A stretch of DNA of 23,978 nt from Tissierella_B sp964485455 (GCA_964485455.1 CAZAJU010000026.1:1-23978), one strand, 5' to 3'. Positions 15,467 through 23,947 are shown, numbered from the stretch's first letter. Numbers and translations: made by a program. Notes: generated by a model from the sequence alone, not told the origin.

Positions 15467-16258
15467 TCAAGGCACCCCATAAATTCCCATCCAAGAATTT
15501 TTTACATGAAATACTTTTTCTTTCAAATATCCTTCATCAAACAATCTTTCAACGCCTTTACACACAGAATTAATCCACCCGTAATCCATAACCTGATCCA
15601 TATTGAAATCGTGCCATATTATAAAGGAGCCAGGCTTCATGTGTCTCAATACTTTTACAGTATCGTTATATACAAATTCAGTGTCGTGGCACCCATCAAT
15701 GAATGCTATATCTATGTTTCCAATATCTGGTTCCCATATAGCAGTGTTTGCATAAATTTGAGAAATATTTTGTAATTTAAGTTCTCTGTAGTATTCTCCA
15801 ATTTTCTCTTTACCGAAAGCTTCAGTAACTAAGTTTCCGCCTTCCCCAGAGACGATATCTTCAGGTAGTATATTTACTGTAAAAATACGACTTTTGGGTG
15901 CATTTATAGCCATTAAGGCAGTTCCGTGTCCCGTGGCAGTGCCAATCTCTAAAGCCACTTCAGGATTCACATTGCACATTATAGTCCCGAGAGTTTGTGC
16001 ATCTATAACACGTCGATTGTTTTTATCAACGTCTGATTCAACGCCATAAATAATTGAATCATCAAGGATTGGATTATTTTCCCATCCAAATATTTTCTTT
16101 AGATCCTCTATATCATTGAGCTCCACTAAATTAGGGGGGAGTAATTTAAAATGAGGAGGATATTTTTTCCCTTGGATATTTAATATAAGTTTTTTAAAAA
16201 AGATTTTAGTCTTTTTGTATCTTCCTCTGCTAATTTTGGACATGACTTTTCTTATCAT
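15467..16258 (-). CDS. Class I SAM methyltransferase (Methyltransf_24-like)
   Basis: The 263-aa protein has a basic N-terminal tail, then motif I LEIGTATG (103-110), ALMAINAPKSRIFTVNI, and FIDGCHDTEF (187-196) followed by GSFIIWHDF (210-218). That DGxH...HDF combination is typical of Methyltransf_24/CmcI-like enzymes, many of which methylate sugars or small molecules with metal help. In this operon, between fcl and the GT10 gene, methylation of fucose or a neighbouring residue is a reasonable but unproven role. A clear SD (GGAGG) precedes the ATG. The gap to fcl is 29 bp and to the GT10 start 67 bp, in keeping with co-transcription. Confidence 0.82.
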   Translation of the reverse strand: MIRKVMSKISRGRYKKTKIFFKKLILNIQGKKYPPHFKLLPPNLVELNDIEDLKKIFGWENNPILDDSIIYGVESDVDKNNRRVIDAQTLGTIMCNVNPEVALEIGTATGHGTALMAINAPKSRIFTVNILPEDIVSGEGGNLVTEAFGKEKIGEYYRELKLQNISQIYANTAIWEPDIGNIDIAFIDGCHDTEFVYNDTVKVLRHMKPGSFIIWHDFNMDQVMDYGWINSVCKGVERLFDEGYLKEKVFHVKNSWMGIYGVP

Positions 16259-16264
16259 TGTATT

Positions 16265-16269
16265 CCTCC
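16265..16269 (-). promoter_or_regulatory. Shine-Dalgarno of the methyltransferase gene
   Basis: GGAGG on the minus strand, 6 nt before ATG 16258. It shows that internal genes of this operon use SD-led initiation while the operon's first genes appear almost leaderless. Confidence 0.7.
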
Positions 16270-16287
16270 GCTAGAATTAATTTTAAA

Positions 16288-17226
16288 TTAATAATAATTT
16301 TTAATATACCAATCAACTGTTCTTTTGATTCCTTCTCCAATCGGTACTTTAGCTTCAAAACCAAAATCTTTCTTAGCCTTATCGATATTTAAGCATCTTC
16401 TTGGCTGACCATCAGGCTTATTCTTATCCCATATTATTTTGTCATTATATCCAACTTCTTCACTAATTAGTGCAACTAATTCTTTGATAGTTATCTCTTT
16501 GCCAGACCCTATGTTGATTGGATCTTTATAATTATATTTTTCGGTAGCCAATAAAATAGCTCTTGCTGCATCCCCTACATAGATAAACTCTCTAGAAGCT
16601 TTTCCAGTTCCCCAGATTTCAACTTCTTTTTCCCCATTACTTTTTGCATCGACAAACTTTTTAATTAAGGCGGGAATCACGTGTGAACTTTTTGGATTAA
16701 AATTATCACCAGGTCCATAAAGATTCACAGGTATTAAATAAATAGAATTAAATCCATATTGCTCCCTATATGCTTGAGATTGAACTAATAACATCTTTTT
16801 TGCAAGGCCATATGGGGCGTTTGTTTCTTCAGGGTACCCATTCCATATCTCATCTTCCCTAAAAGGAACAGGAGTAAACTTAGGATATGCACAAACTGTT
16901 CCAACAATAACAAATTTTTCGATGTTCTTTCTTCTTGCGGCCTCGAGCAATTGGATCCCCATTATTGCATTATCATAAAAAAGTTCTGCTGGGTGAGTTT
17001 GATTATATCCAATTCCACCAACTTTTGCAGCTAAATGGATTACTATGTCAACATCATCCAACACTTTTAGACAATTATTCCAATTTCTCAAATCTAATTC
17101 TTTGCTTCTTGGTATCTTTATCTGAGAATGATCAGATACTTTCTCTTTTATTAGGTCGACTAAATTTGAACCTAGAAATCCTGCACCGCCAGTTATTAGA
17201 ATATTTTTAGTATATAAATAATCCAT
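16288..17226 (-). CDS. fcl: GDP-L-fucose synthase
   Basis: The 312-aa extended SDR enzyme converts GDP-4-keto-6-deoxy-D-mannose to GDP-L-fucose (3,5-epimerisation and NADPH reduction). It shows the NADP-binding GGAGFLGSN (13-21), HLAAKVGGI, VCAYPK, NAPYGLAKK, NLYGPGDNF, SSHVIPALI and WGTGKASREF, all typical of Fcl/WcaG. Catalytic residues align with the E. coli enzyme at a constant offset of three: Cys112, Tyr139, Lys143 and His182 are kept, while the serine of the SDR triad is replaced by Thr110. It is the first gene of block C and is followed 29 bp later by the methyltransferase gene. AAAGGAT just upstream of the ATG is a weak SD, and a TATA-like box lies about 31 bp away. Confidence 0.93.
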   Translation of the reverse strand: MDYLYTKNILITGGAGFLGSNLVDLIKEKVSDHSQIKIPRSKELDLRNWNNCLKVLDDVDIVIHLAAKVGGIGYNQTHPAELFYDNAIMGIQLLEAARRKNIEKFVIVGTVCAYPKFTPVPFREDEIWNGYPEETNAPYGLAKKMLLVQSQAYREQYGFNSIYLIPVNLYGPGDNFNPKSSHVIPALIKKFVDAKSNGEKEVEIWGTGKASREFIYVGDAARAILLATEKYNYKDPINIGSGKEITIKELVALISEEVGYNDKIIWDKNKPDGQPRRCLNIDKAKKDFGFEAKVPIGEGIKRTVDWYIKNYY

Positions 17227-17252
17227 CTTATCCTTTGAGTATTTATTGTACG

Positions 17253-17262
17253 AATATATAAG
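17253..17262 (-). promoter_or_regulatory. Putative TATA box for the fcl operon
   Basis: CTTATATATT on the minus strand is centred about 31 bp before ATG 17226, the expected archaeal position for a short-leader transcript driving fcl and the four genes after it. Confidence 0.45.
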
Positions 17263-17325
17263 AATTTTCTTATCTATTAATATTGATCTTAATAATAAAA
17301 AATCCCTAGTATTACCATAGTATAT

Positions 17326-17335
17326 TTTATAAATA
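17326..17335 (+). promoter_or_regulatory. Putative TATA box for the membrane protein gene
   Basis: TTTATAAATA, one of the best TATA matches in the window, is centred about 24 bp before ATG 17353 with no SD in between, pointing to a leaderless mRNA. It lies in the 126-bp divergent gap shared with fcl. Confidence 0.5.
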
Positions 17336-17352
17336 ATCTTTACTAAACTTGA

Positions 17353-19071
17353 ATGATAAAAATGATAGAATTATTGTGGATTTTAGTTTTGTTTTCACCA
17401 ATAATACTTTTTTCTATAAATTTTCAAGATACCTCGATTAAAACAGTAATAATCTTTTGTGCCGTGTTTTATGTATTACTTTATGCTAATATGGGGTACG
17501 CATTTCAACTAATAAAAATACCCATTAATACTTTCTCAGTGTTTGTCACAGTTTTAATCATTGATACAGTATTAATTTTTTACCATATAAACAATAATAA
17601 ATTTAAACGATATTTTAAAGTTACTAATGTTTCAACAATTGATTTATTATTACCTTTATTTTTAGTTTTAAGTTTCTTTTTATACTACTATAATCAATCA
17701 AGATTTTTTTCTTTGATTGCTCCGGATGCTTGGTATTGGTTTAGTGGGTTGAATTTTATTGCAGATAATGGATTCTTATTCCATGAAAGCATGACTTGGG
17801 AATACGACATACTATACTGGTATCCTGATGGATTTCATTACCTTTGGGGGATTACTTTTCTTCCCTTTTCACCTTCAATTTCTTATAATGCCATTAAATT
17901 TATTGGCCCCATCTTTGGAGTATTAACCTTACTAGGGCTTTGGGAATATTTTAGCGAGCATAAACCTTACTTAATATTGGCTTCAATTATTTACTATGTT
18001 TCAATGCCAGATTTGATTCAGCGATTCTCAATGTTTATACCTGAAACAATTGGGATATATATGGTTGTCTTTATTTGTTTAGTTTTAAAAAAATATGAAT
18101 TAAGTAGCAATGTAGCAGTAATTATAGGTATTACGCTGGGCCTATTTACAAACATATATCATTCTACTGGTTTGATTATTTTTTTTATTGTAGGAATTAT
18201 ATTTCTAGTATCTAGAAAACATAGCATGGTAAAATACTTATTTTTTTATTTATTAGGGGCTACATTTTTTTTAATTCCGTATGTATTAGATCCAAAAGGA
18301 TTATTTTTATATAACTCTCATATAGTTGAGGTAATTTTAAATCCAAGTTTATGGAATAATTGGATAAAAACATCTGGAATTATTTTTTATGCTAATCCTG
18401 GTACAAAATATACTGCTATAGGTGCGCCAATTTTAGGATTTCCTTTAATTATATTATATTTATCAATTTGTAAGAATAAGAAGAGATTATTTGATAAATC
18501 AATTTTATTTAATTTACTCCTACTCTCCCTTAGTCTTCTTTTAGGTATCTCATATTATTTTTATGCCACTAGTCTTTCTCATAGATCAATTATCTTTTTT
18601 AGTGTTTCATCGGTGCTCCTATTTCCTAGTTTTTTTACAATGTTACAAGAAACCTTTAATAAATATCTCAAAAATAAATCTAAAATACTTTATATATTTT
18701 TGATTTTACTTATACTTAATAGAATCTTAATAGTTTCTTTTACTTATCCTATTTTTGAAAATCAATTTATTGAAGAAGAATCTTCAATGTTAGTTTGGAT
18801 GGATTGCAATCTTCCTTTAGATTCAACGATTGTTATAGGTGAGAATATGTATAAATATGGTGAAAATAAATCAAATAGAGAAATAAAATGGAAAAACATG
18901 TTAGATAAAGAAATAAAACGTATTTTGTATCCTCGTAAAGTTTTCTTTGGAGAAGACAACTATAGCAGTAATAATACTACTTATTATCTTTATCATGTTA
19001 AATTACCAATTGAAAATAATTATTTTCATATGGAACATGATTTAATATTATCTGGATATTTAGAGGAGTAA
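17353..19071 (+). CDS. Multi-pass membrane protein, possible GT-C glycosyltransferase or polymerase
   Basis: The 572-aa protein has about 11-13 predicted membrane segments and a soluble C-terminal portion of about 100 residues. After the first hydrophobic block comes APDAWYWFSGLNFIADNG (123-140) and then YPDGFHYLWG (157-166). An acidic residue in the first outer loop followed by a YPxxxHYL-type motif recalls GT-C enzymes (PMT/ArnT/STT3-like), which use polyprenyl-phosphate sugars. No confident family can be named. As the only large non-flippase membrane protein here it is a candidate polymerase, ligase or lipid-linked sugar transferase; this is inference. The start could be ATG 17353 or the ATG three codons later. 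It is A/T-rich by eye compared with gmd. Confidence 0.7.
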   Translation: MIKMIELLWILVLFSPIILFSINFQDTSIKTVIIFCAVFYVLLYANMGYAFQLIKIPINTFSVFVTVLIIDTVLIFYHINNNKFKRYFKVTNVSTIDLLLPLFLVLSFFLYYYNQSRFFSLIAPDAWYWFSGLNFIADNGFLFHESMTWEYDILYWYPDGFHYLWGITFLPFSPSISYNAIKFIGPIFGVLTLLGLWEYFSEHKPYLILASIIYYVSMPDLIQRFSMFIPETIGIYMVVFICLVLKKYELSSNVAVIIGITLGLFTNIYHSTGLIIFFIVGIIFLVSRKHSMVKYLFFYLLGATFFLIPYVLDPKGLFLYNSHIVEVILNPSLWNNWIKTSGIIFYANPGTKYTAIGAPILGFPLIILYLSICKNKKRLFDKSILFNLLLLSLSLLLGISYYFYATSLSHRSIIFFSVSSVLLFPSFFTMLQETFNKYLKNKSKILYIFLILLILNRILIVSFTYPIFENQFIEEESSMLVWMDCNLPLDSTIVIGENMYKYGENKSNREIKWKNMLDKEIKRILYPRKVFFGEDNYSSNNTTYYLYHVKLPIENNYFHMEHDLILSGYLEE

Positions 19072-19115
19072 TATTAAATTCGTATAGAAAATATACAGAG
19101 TATAATTTCAACCAA

Positions 19116-19126
19116 AAATAATATAA
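19116..19126 (+). promoter_or_regulatory. Putative TATA box for gmd
   Basis: AAAATAATATA is centred about 28 bp before ATG 19149 in the 77-bp gap after the membrane protein gene. No SD is visible near the ATG, so gmd may have its own leaderless transcript. Confidence 0.4.
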
Positions 19127-19148
19127 TTGATTAGGAACATTTCTAATT

Positions 19149-20192
19149 ATGAAAAAAGCTTTAATAACGGGAATAACAGGTCAAGATGGCTCTTATCTGA
19201 CAGAATTGTTATTACATAAAGGATACGAAGTACATGGTGTTATAAGAAGGTCATCATCATTCAACACGGGTAGAATAGATCACATTTATGTAGATCCTCA
19301 CGATTCATCGGCAAGACTTTTTTTGCATTTTGGAGATATCTCTGATTCTGAACAGATATCAAATATAATGCAGAAAATTCAGCCTGATGAAGTGTATAAT
19401 CTTGCCGCTCAGAGTCACGTCAGGGTGAGTTTTGATACGCCAGAATACACTGGAAATGTAACAGGTTTAGGAACAGCAAGATTATTAGAAGCTGCAAGAA
19501 GGAGTAATCCTAAAGTAAAAATATATCAAGCATCAAGCAGTGAAATGTTTGGAAGTTCTGCACCACCACAAAATGAAAACACTGTTTTTCATCCAAGAAG
19601 CCCTTATGCTTGCGCTAAGCTATACGCATATTGGATGACCCAGATATACAGAGAGGGATATTCGCTTTACATCTCTAATGGAATTTTATTCAATCACGAA
19701 TCCCCGAGGAGAGGTGAAACCTTTGTCACTAGAAAAATTACTAGAGGGTTATCCCAGATATTATCAAAGAAGGCCAAATATCTTTATCTTGGTAATCTAG
19801 ATGCAAAGAGGGATTGGGGATTTGCTCCTGAATATGTCGAAGCTATGTGGATGATACTTCAACAGAAAGAGCCTGAAGATTTCGTTGTTGGGACTGGAGA
19901 AACACACTCAGTTAGAGAATTTGTTAATGAAGTATTCTCATATGCAGGGCTTGACCCAGAAAAACATGTGAAAATCGATCAGAGATATTATAGGCCTACA
20001 GAAGTAGAAGTCCTAATTGCAGATGCATCAAAAGCTAATAAAAAACTCAAATGGAAACCTAAAGTCAAGTTTTCGGAATTAGCCAAGATTATGGTAGATT
20101 CAGACATGAGAAAAGCAGGGCTCGAGCCAATAGGAGAGGGCGACGAAATACTCAATAAACTATTTCCGGATAAGTGGTGGAATGGGGACTGA
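19149..20192 (+). CDS. gmd: GDP-mannose 4,6-dehydratase
   Basis: The 347-aa enzyme converts GDP-D-mannose to GDP-4-keto-6-deoxy-D-mannose, the substrate of Fcl. Diagnostic segments are the NADP-binding ALITGITGQDGSYL (4-17), RRSSSFNTGRIDH (33-45), NLAAQSHVRVSF (84-95), ASSSEMFG (128-135, with Ser131 and Glu132), SPYACAKLYA with Tyr153 and Lys157, and HESPRRGETFVTRKI. Length is normal for the family. Although fcl lies about 2 kb away on the opposite strand, the two act in sequence. The product could also feed a GDP-rhamnose or perosamine route, but fcl in the window makes fucose the likely end product. The 3' end overlaps the next gene by up to 19 bp. Confidence 0.95.
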   Translation: MKKALITGITGQDGSYLTELLLHKGYEVHGVIRRSSSFNTGRIDHIYVDPHDSSARLFLHFGDISDSEQISNIMQKIQPDEVYNLAAQSHVRVSFDTPEYTGNVTGLGTARLLEAARRSNPKVKIYQASSSEMFGSSAPPQNENTVFHPRSPYACAKLYAYWMTQIYREGYSLYISNGILFNHESPRRGETFVTRKITRGLSQILSKKAKYLYLGNLDAKRDWGFAPEYVEAMWMILQQKEPEDFVVGTGETHSVREFVNEVFSYAGLDPEKHVKIDQRYYRPTEVEVLIADASKANKKLKWKPKVKFSELAKIMVDSDMRKAGLEPIGEGDEILNKLFPDKWWNGD

Positions 20193-21280
20193 ACCGTATA
20201 ACTAAAAAAATCTGTTTTTATATTAGCGATCATGGCTATGGGCATGCTGCCAGGGATATTGCAATTATACGCCATCTACAAAATAATCTCGATTTAGATA
20301 TATTTATTAAAACTTTAATGCCCATCAATTTTGTCAGACAGTCTCTCCCATGCACTAAAGTAATTGAATGTTTAAACGATGAAGGAGTAATTTTACAAAA
20401 GAATTTCCCTAAAGTTGATGAAAAAGAAACATTAAATCTTTTTGAAAAATGGATCCAGAACTGGGAAGATTATATAGAAAAAGAAAAACAATTTTGTAAA
20501 GAAAATAATATTGATTTAATCATATCAGACATTGCCCCACAACCTTTTTTGATAGCCAAGGAAATAGGCATTGCTTCAATTGCAATTTCAAATTTCACAT
20601 GGCATTCTGATTTCTCACATATCTTTGGGGATAATGAAATAACAAAAACATTGAAAGATTCATATAAATCTGCAACGCTGACATGCATCCTACCTTTCGC
20701 AGAGCCTATGAAAGTTTTTAGAAAAAAATTTCCAGTTAGTTTAGTTTCTAGAGATATAAATGTTTCAAGATTAGAGTTCAGAAAGAATCTGGGGATTAAA
20801 GAGAATGAAAAACTTATCTATGTGGGTCTAGGTAAATCAATGGACGAAAAAATTCTCTCAAATCTATCTCAAATAGATGATCCAAATATCAGGTTACTTT
20901 TGCCTTCTGGGGCAAAGTTAAATTCAAGAAGAGATATAAAAATTCCACAAGATTATACTGAAACACAAAACTATCTAGGGGCATGTGATCTGATTATTTC
21001 AAAGGCAGGGTATAGCACTGTTTCTGAAGCGGTAAGGGCTAAAAATCCAGTGTTTATTTTTGAAAGAGAGAATATTTATGAAGATATTTTTGTAGGGAAA
21101 GAGCTTAAAAAATTAAAGATCGGAGAAATAATATCATTTGAAGAATTTATTGACTGTGATTGGGTTGATAAAGTTGAAAAAATAGATGAGTATAAAGAAA
21201 ATTTCAATAATCTCAACGAAAAATACACAAAAGATGGGTGCGCCGATATTACAAATATAGTAAAAGAAATATTAAATTAA
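20174..21280 (+). CDS. MurG-like (GT28/GT1 type) glycosyltransferase
   Basis: The protein has a GT-B layout with an N-terminal Gly loop, FYISDHGYGHAARD (15-28), a linker region, a donor domain starting KLIYVGLGKSM (213-223), and SKAGYSTVSEA (276-286), the conserved donor-phosphate loop of MurG/UGT-like enzymes. It probably uses a nucleotide-activated sugar; acceptor unknown. Start is uncertain: GTG 20174 or 20177 lies inside the end of gmd (16-19 bp overlap). A CTG at 20189 forms CTGA with the gmd stop and has GGTGG 8 nt upstream, giving a protein closer to the usual N-terminus. Its TAA is shared in a TTAA palindrome with the stop of convergent manC. Confidence 0.8.
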   Translation: MVEWGLNRITKKICFYISDHGYGHAARDIAIIRHLQNNLDLDIFIKTLMPINFVRQSLPCTKVIECLNDEGVILQKNFPKVDEKETLNLFEKWIQNWEDYIEKEKQFCKENNIDLIISDIAPQPFLIAKEIGIASIAISNFTWHSDFSHIFGDNEITKTLKDSYKSATLTCILPFAEPMKVFRKKFPVSLVSRDINVSRLEFRKNLGIKENEKLIYVGLGKSMDEKILSNLSQIDDPNIRLLLPSGAKLNSRRDIKIPQDYTETQNYLGACDLIISKAGYSTVSEAVRAKNPVFIFERENIYEDIFVGKELKKLKIGEIISFEEFIDCDWVDKVEKIDEYKENFNNLNEKYTKDGCADITNIVKEILN

Positions 21281-22632
21281 ACTCTATTAAAATCATCATC
21301 AAATCTCATTATGTCATCTTCTTCTAGATAATCACCAATTTGGACTTCTATTATCTCAAGAATATCTTTTTGAGAATTACCAAGTCTATGCTTTGATTTA
21401 GGTGAGACGAATGTACTCTCCCCACTTTTAAGCTGGAAGAATTTATCTCCAAGAGTAACATCTGCTACACCACTCACAACTACCCAGTGCTCACTCCTCT
21501 TATTGTGCAATTGCAACGATAGTTTCTTCCCTGGGTTTACTGTTACCCTCTTAATTTTATAAGAATTATTTTTTTCAAGCTCTGTGTATGAGCCCCATGG
21601 CCTGTGCACTTGTAGATGGAAATCAGCTATTGGAGCTTTATTTTCTTTTAATCTTTTTGTCAGTTCTCCGACTAGCTCAGTTCTATTTTTATCGCATACT
21701 AAAAGCGCATCAGGTGTATCAACAATAGCAAGATTGTTCACATCCAATAATGCTACAAATTTCCTAGCAGAGTAAACAAGATTGTCCGATGAATCTATGT
21801 ATTCAGCTGCACCAGAATTCCCACAAAGATCGTGTGGCATAAATTCATAAAGTGCTTTGAAGCTACCAAGATCGCTCCATTTGACATCAAGAGGAACAAC
21901 TGCTATGTGTTTTGATTTCTCAAGCAATCCATAATCAACAGAAATAGAATTAAGAGAGGAATAATCTATTTCTTGAGATTTAAATATTCTTGAAATCTCC
22001 GGCTGGTATCTATCTAGCTCTTCAAAGAAAACTTTAGATGAAAAAAGAAATATGCCAGAATTCCAAAGGTATCTTTTTTTTAGATATTTTTCAGCCGTTT
22101 TGCCATCAGGCTTTTCTTTAAATTCTTTGACCGTATAACCGTTTAATAATTTTTCACCACAGCTTATGTAACCATAGCCGGTGTGAGGGTGTGTTGGAAC
22201 AATCCCAAATGTAACTAAATTTTCGGAAGCTAGTTTTGTTGATTTTTTTATCTCATCTATTGCACTATCCTCCATTAGATGATCACTAGAAAAGATTGCA
22301 GCTATTGAGTCTTCATCTCTTTCAGAAAGTATTTGCATGCCCCATGTGATTGCTGGCAAAGTGTTTCTGCCAATAGGCTCCTTTAGAATAATAGAGTTAT
22401 TGTTATGGAATCCAAGCTCTTCTAATTGATTTATTACATGATACTCATATTCTTTATTTGTCACGATCACTATATCCTCGGGCCGTGATAATTTTAGAGC
22501 TCTTAAGTAAGCCAGTTGAAATAGTGATTTGTCTTCAAATTTTAAGAATTGTTTTGGATAATATGTTCTAGAAAGTGGCCATAGCCTTGTGCCACTACCG
22601 CCTGCCATTATAATGGATTTTATCATTTCCAT
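21277..22632 (-). CDS. manC: Mannose-1-phosphate guanylyltransferase / mannose-6-phosphate isomerase
   Basis: The bifunctional type II layout is visible. An N-terminal nucleotidyltransferase has GGSGTRLWPLSR (11-22) with PKQF just after and EKPDG near 174-178. A C-terminal cupin domain carries VHRPWGSY and PGKKLSLQLHNKRSEHW (around 367-383), the type II phosphomannose isomerase signature. It makes GDP-mannose from mannose-1-phosphate and GTP, and its isomerase part may supply mannose-6-phosphate from fructose-6-phosphate. Start: ATG 22632 (451 aa) is preferred, because the in-frame GTG at 22641 lies inside the SD AAAGGTGA. The ATG follows the manB stop by one base, so the pair is translationally coupled. 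GDP-mannose made here would feed gmd. Confidence 0.94.
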   Translation of the reverse strand: MEMIKSIIMAGGSGTRLWPLSRTYYPKQFLKFEDKSLFQLAYLRALKLSRPEDIVIVTNKEYEYHVINQLEELGFHNNNSIILKEPIGRNTLPAITWGMQILSERDEDSIAAIFSSDHLMEDSAIDEIKKSTKLASENLVTFGIVPTHPHTGYGYISCGEKLLNGYTVKEFKEKPDGKTAEKYLKKRYLWNSGIFLFSSKVFFEELDRYQPEISRIFKSQEIDYSSLNSISVDYGLLEKSKHIAVVPLDVKWSDLGSFKALYEFMPHDLCGNSGAAEYIDSSDNLVYSARKFVALLDVNNLAIVDTPDALLVCDKNRTELVGELTKRLKENKAPIADFHLQVHRPWGSYTELEKNNSYKIKRVTVNPGKKLSLQLHNKRSEHWVVVSGVADVTLGDKFFQLKSGESTFVSPKSKHRLGNSQKDILEIIEVQIGDYLEEDDIMRFDDDFNRV

Positions 22633-22633
22633 A

Positions 22634-23932
22634 TTATTCACCTTTCATGAATGAGGAAATTTCATCAATCTTTCTTTTTAGAGTGATTTCATCTTTTGCC
22701 TCAATATTTATTCTAAGTAAAGGCTCCGTATTTGATGGCCTAATATTTGCCCACCAGTTATCATACTCGATTGTAACTCCGTCAGTATAGTCTATTTTTC
22801 CATCTGGATACTCTTTTAACAAATTATCTATTGTAACTTTTTGATCTTTCACCTTAAAATTTATTTCCCCACTATGGAAGTATTTCATATATTTTTTAGC
22901 AACTTCACTTAATGAATCACTTCCCATAGATTTTAAAATATAGTAAAGAGCCAAAAGTGGAGCTTCAAATCCTCCGGCTTCTCTAAAATAGAAATGATTT
23001 GAAAGTTCTCCTGCAAATATAGCATTTTCCTCCTTCATAGTTTTTTTGATAAAATAGTGGCCAACTCTACTTTTTAATGGCGTTCCACCTAAAGAATTTA
23101 TAGTTTCTGGAACGATATGGCTACAGCGCAAATCGTAAATTACTGTTTGGTTCTCATTTCCTTTCAATAACTCAGAAAGCATAATGCAAGTAAGAATGTC
23201 ACCACGAATAATATTCCCCTTCTCATCTATTACTCCAATTCTATCTCCATCACCATCGAATATTATTCCAATCCTAGAATCTGTTTCCTTTACCTTACTA
23301 ATAAGCATCTCAAGACACTCTTTCTTCATTGTGTCAGGTGGATGATTTGGGAAGTTACCATCAGGGGCATCTCCGATAAAATAAGCATTAGGAAATAATT
23401 TTTGAATTATCTTTTTCTCATAAACAGTTGCACCATTCGAAAAGTCAACTACAATTCGATCTTTATATCTCAAATCCTGAAATCTATTAAGGTAATAGTT
23501 GGTATATCCTTCTCCAAAATCTTTTCTACGCTCTTTAGAATTATAAATTCTATCAGGTTTTGCATATTCTTTAAATTGTGGCTTGATATCTCGTTCAGGG
23601 GATAGAGGGATGCCATCACGTCCACATATCTTAAACCCGGTGAACTCCTTTGGATTGTGTGATGCTGTCGCAATCACGCCGATATCAAACTTGTCCTTTG
23701 TTGAAAAATAAAGAAGTGGAGTGGAAATTATTCCTGCATATTCAACTTTGGCATTGCTATCTATAGCCCCAGTAACAAAATAATCCTTAATCTGATCTGA
23801 TCCAATACGTGAATCTATCCCAAATAAAATATTTTTATATCTTTCACCTAGAGTTCTCCCAAGATTGTATGAAAACTGCTCATCTATTTCATCTGGATAT
23901 TTCCCTCTAATATCGTAAGCCTTGAAAACCAT
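22634..23932 (-). CDS. manB: Phosphomannomutase / phosphoglucomutase
   Basis: The 432-aa alpha-D-phosphohexomutase interconverts mannose-6-phosphate and mannose-1-phosphate. It has the phosphoserine loop TASHNPKEF (Ser91), the metal-binding DGDGDRIG (Asp226, Asp228, Asp230), the sugar-recognition GELSNHFYF (308-316), and the phosphate-binding RPSNTEPLLR (398-407). Dual phosphoglucomutase activity is common in such enzymes. Length is typical or slightly short for the family. It is the first gene of the manB-manC operon and provides the first committed step of the GDP-mannose and GDP-fucose route in this locus. No SD precedes the ATG, and A/T-rich promoter-like sequence lies 20-35 bp upstream. 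Confidence 0.94.
   Translation of the reverse strand: MVFKAYDIRGKYPDEIDEQFSYNLGRTLGERYKNILFGIDSRIGSDQIKDYFVTGAIDSNAKVEYAGIISTPLLYFSTKDKFDIGVIATASHNPKEFTGFKICGRDGIPLSPERDIKPQFKEYAKPDRIYNSKERRKDFGEGYTNYYLNRFQDLRYKDRIVVDFSNGATVYEKKIIQKLFPNAYFIGDAPDGNFPNHPPDTMKKECLEMLISKVKETDSRIGIIFDGDGDRIGVIDEKGNIIRGDILTCIMLSELLKGNENQTVIYDLRCSHIVPETINSLGGTPLKSRVGHYFIKKTMKEENAIFAGELSNHFYFREAGGFEAPLLALYYILKSMGSDSLSEVAKKYMKYFHSGEINFKVKDQKVTIDNLLKEYPDGKIDYTDGVTIEYDNWWANIRPSNTEPLLRINIEAKDEITLKRKIDEISSFMKGE
22638..22645 (-). promoter_or_regulatory. Shine-Dalgarno of manC inside the end of manB
   Basis: AAAGGTGA on the minus strand, within the last codons of manB, ends 5 nt before ATG 22632. It embeds an in-frame GTG that should not be taken as the start. 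Confidence 0.7.
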
Positions 23933-23947
23933 GAAATCTATGATTAT

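Noticed and set aside
17227..17352. Possible small RNA or operator palindrome in the fcl/membrane-protein divergent gap
   Set aside because: Only imperfect A/T-rich symmetry (around ATTAATATTGATCTTAATAAT) was seen, not distinguishable from background; the two TATA-like boxes explain the gap adequately.
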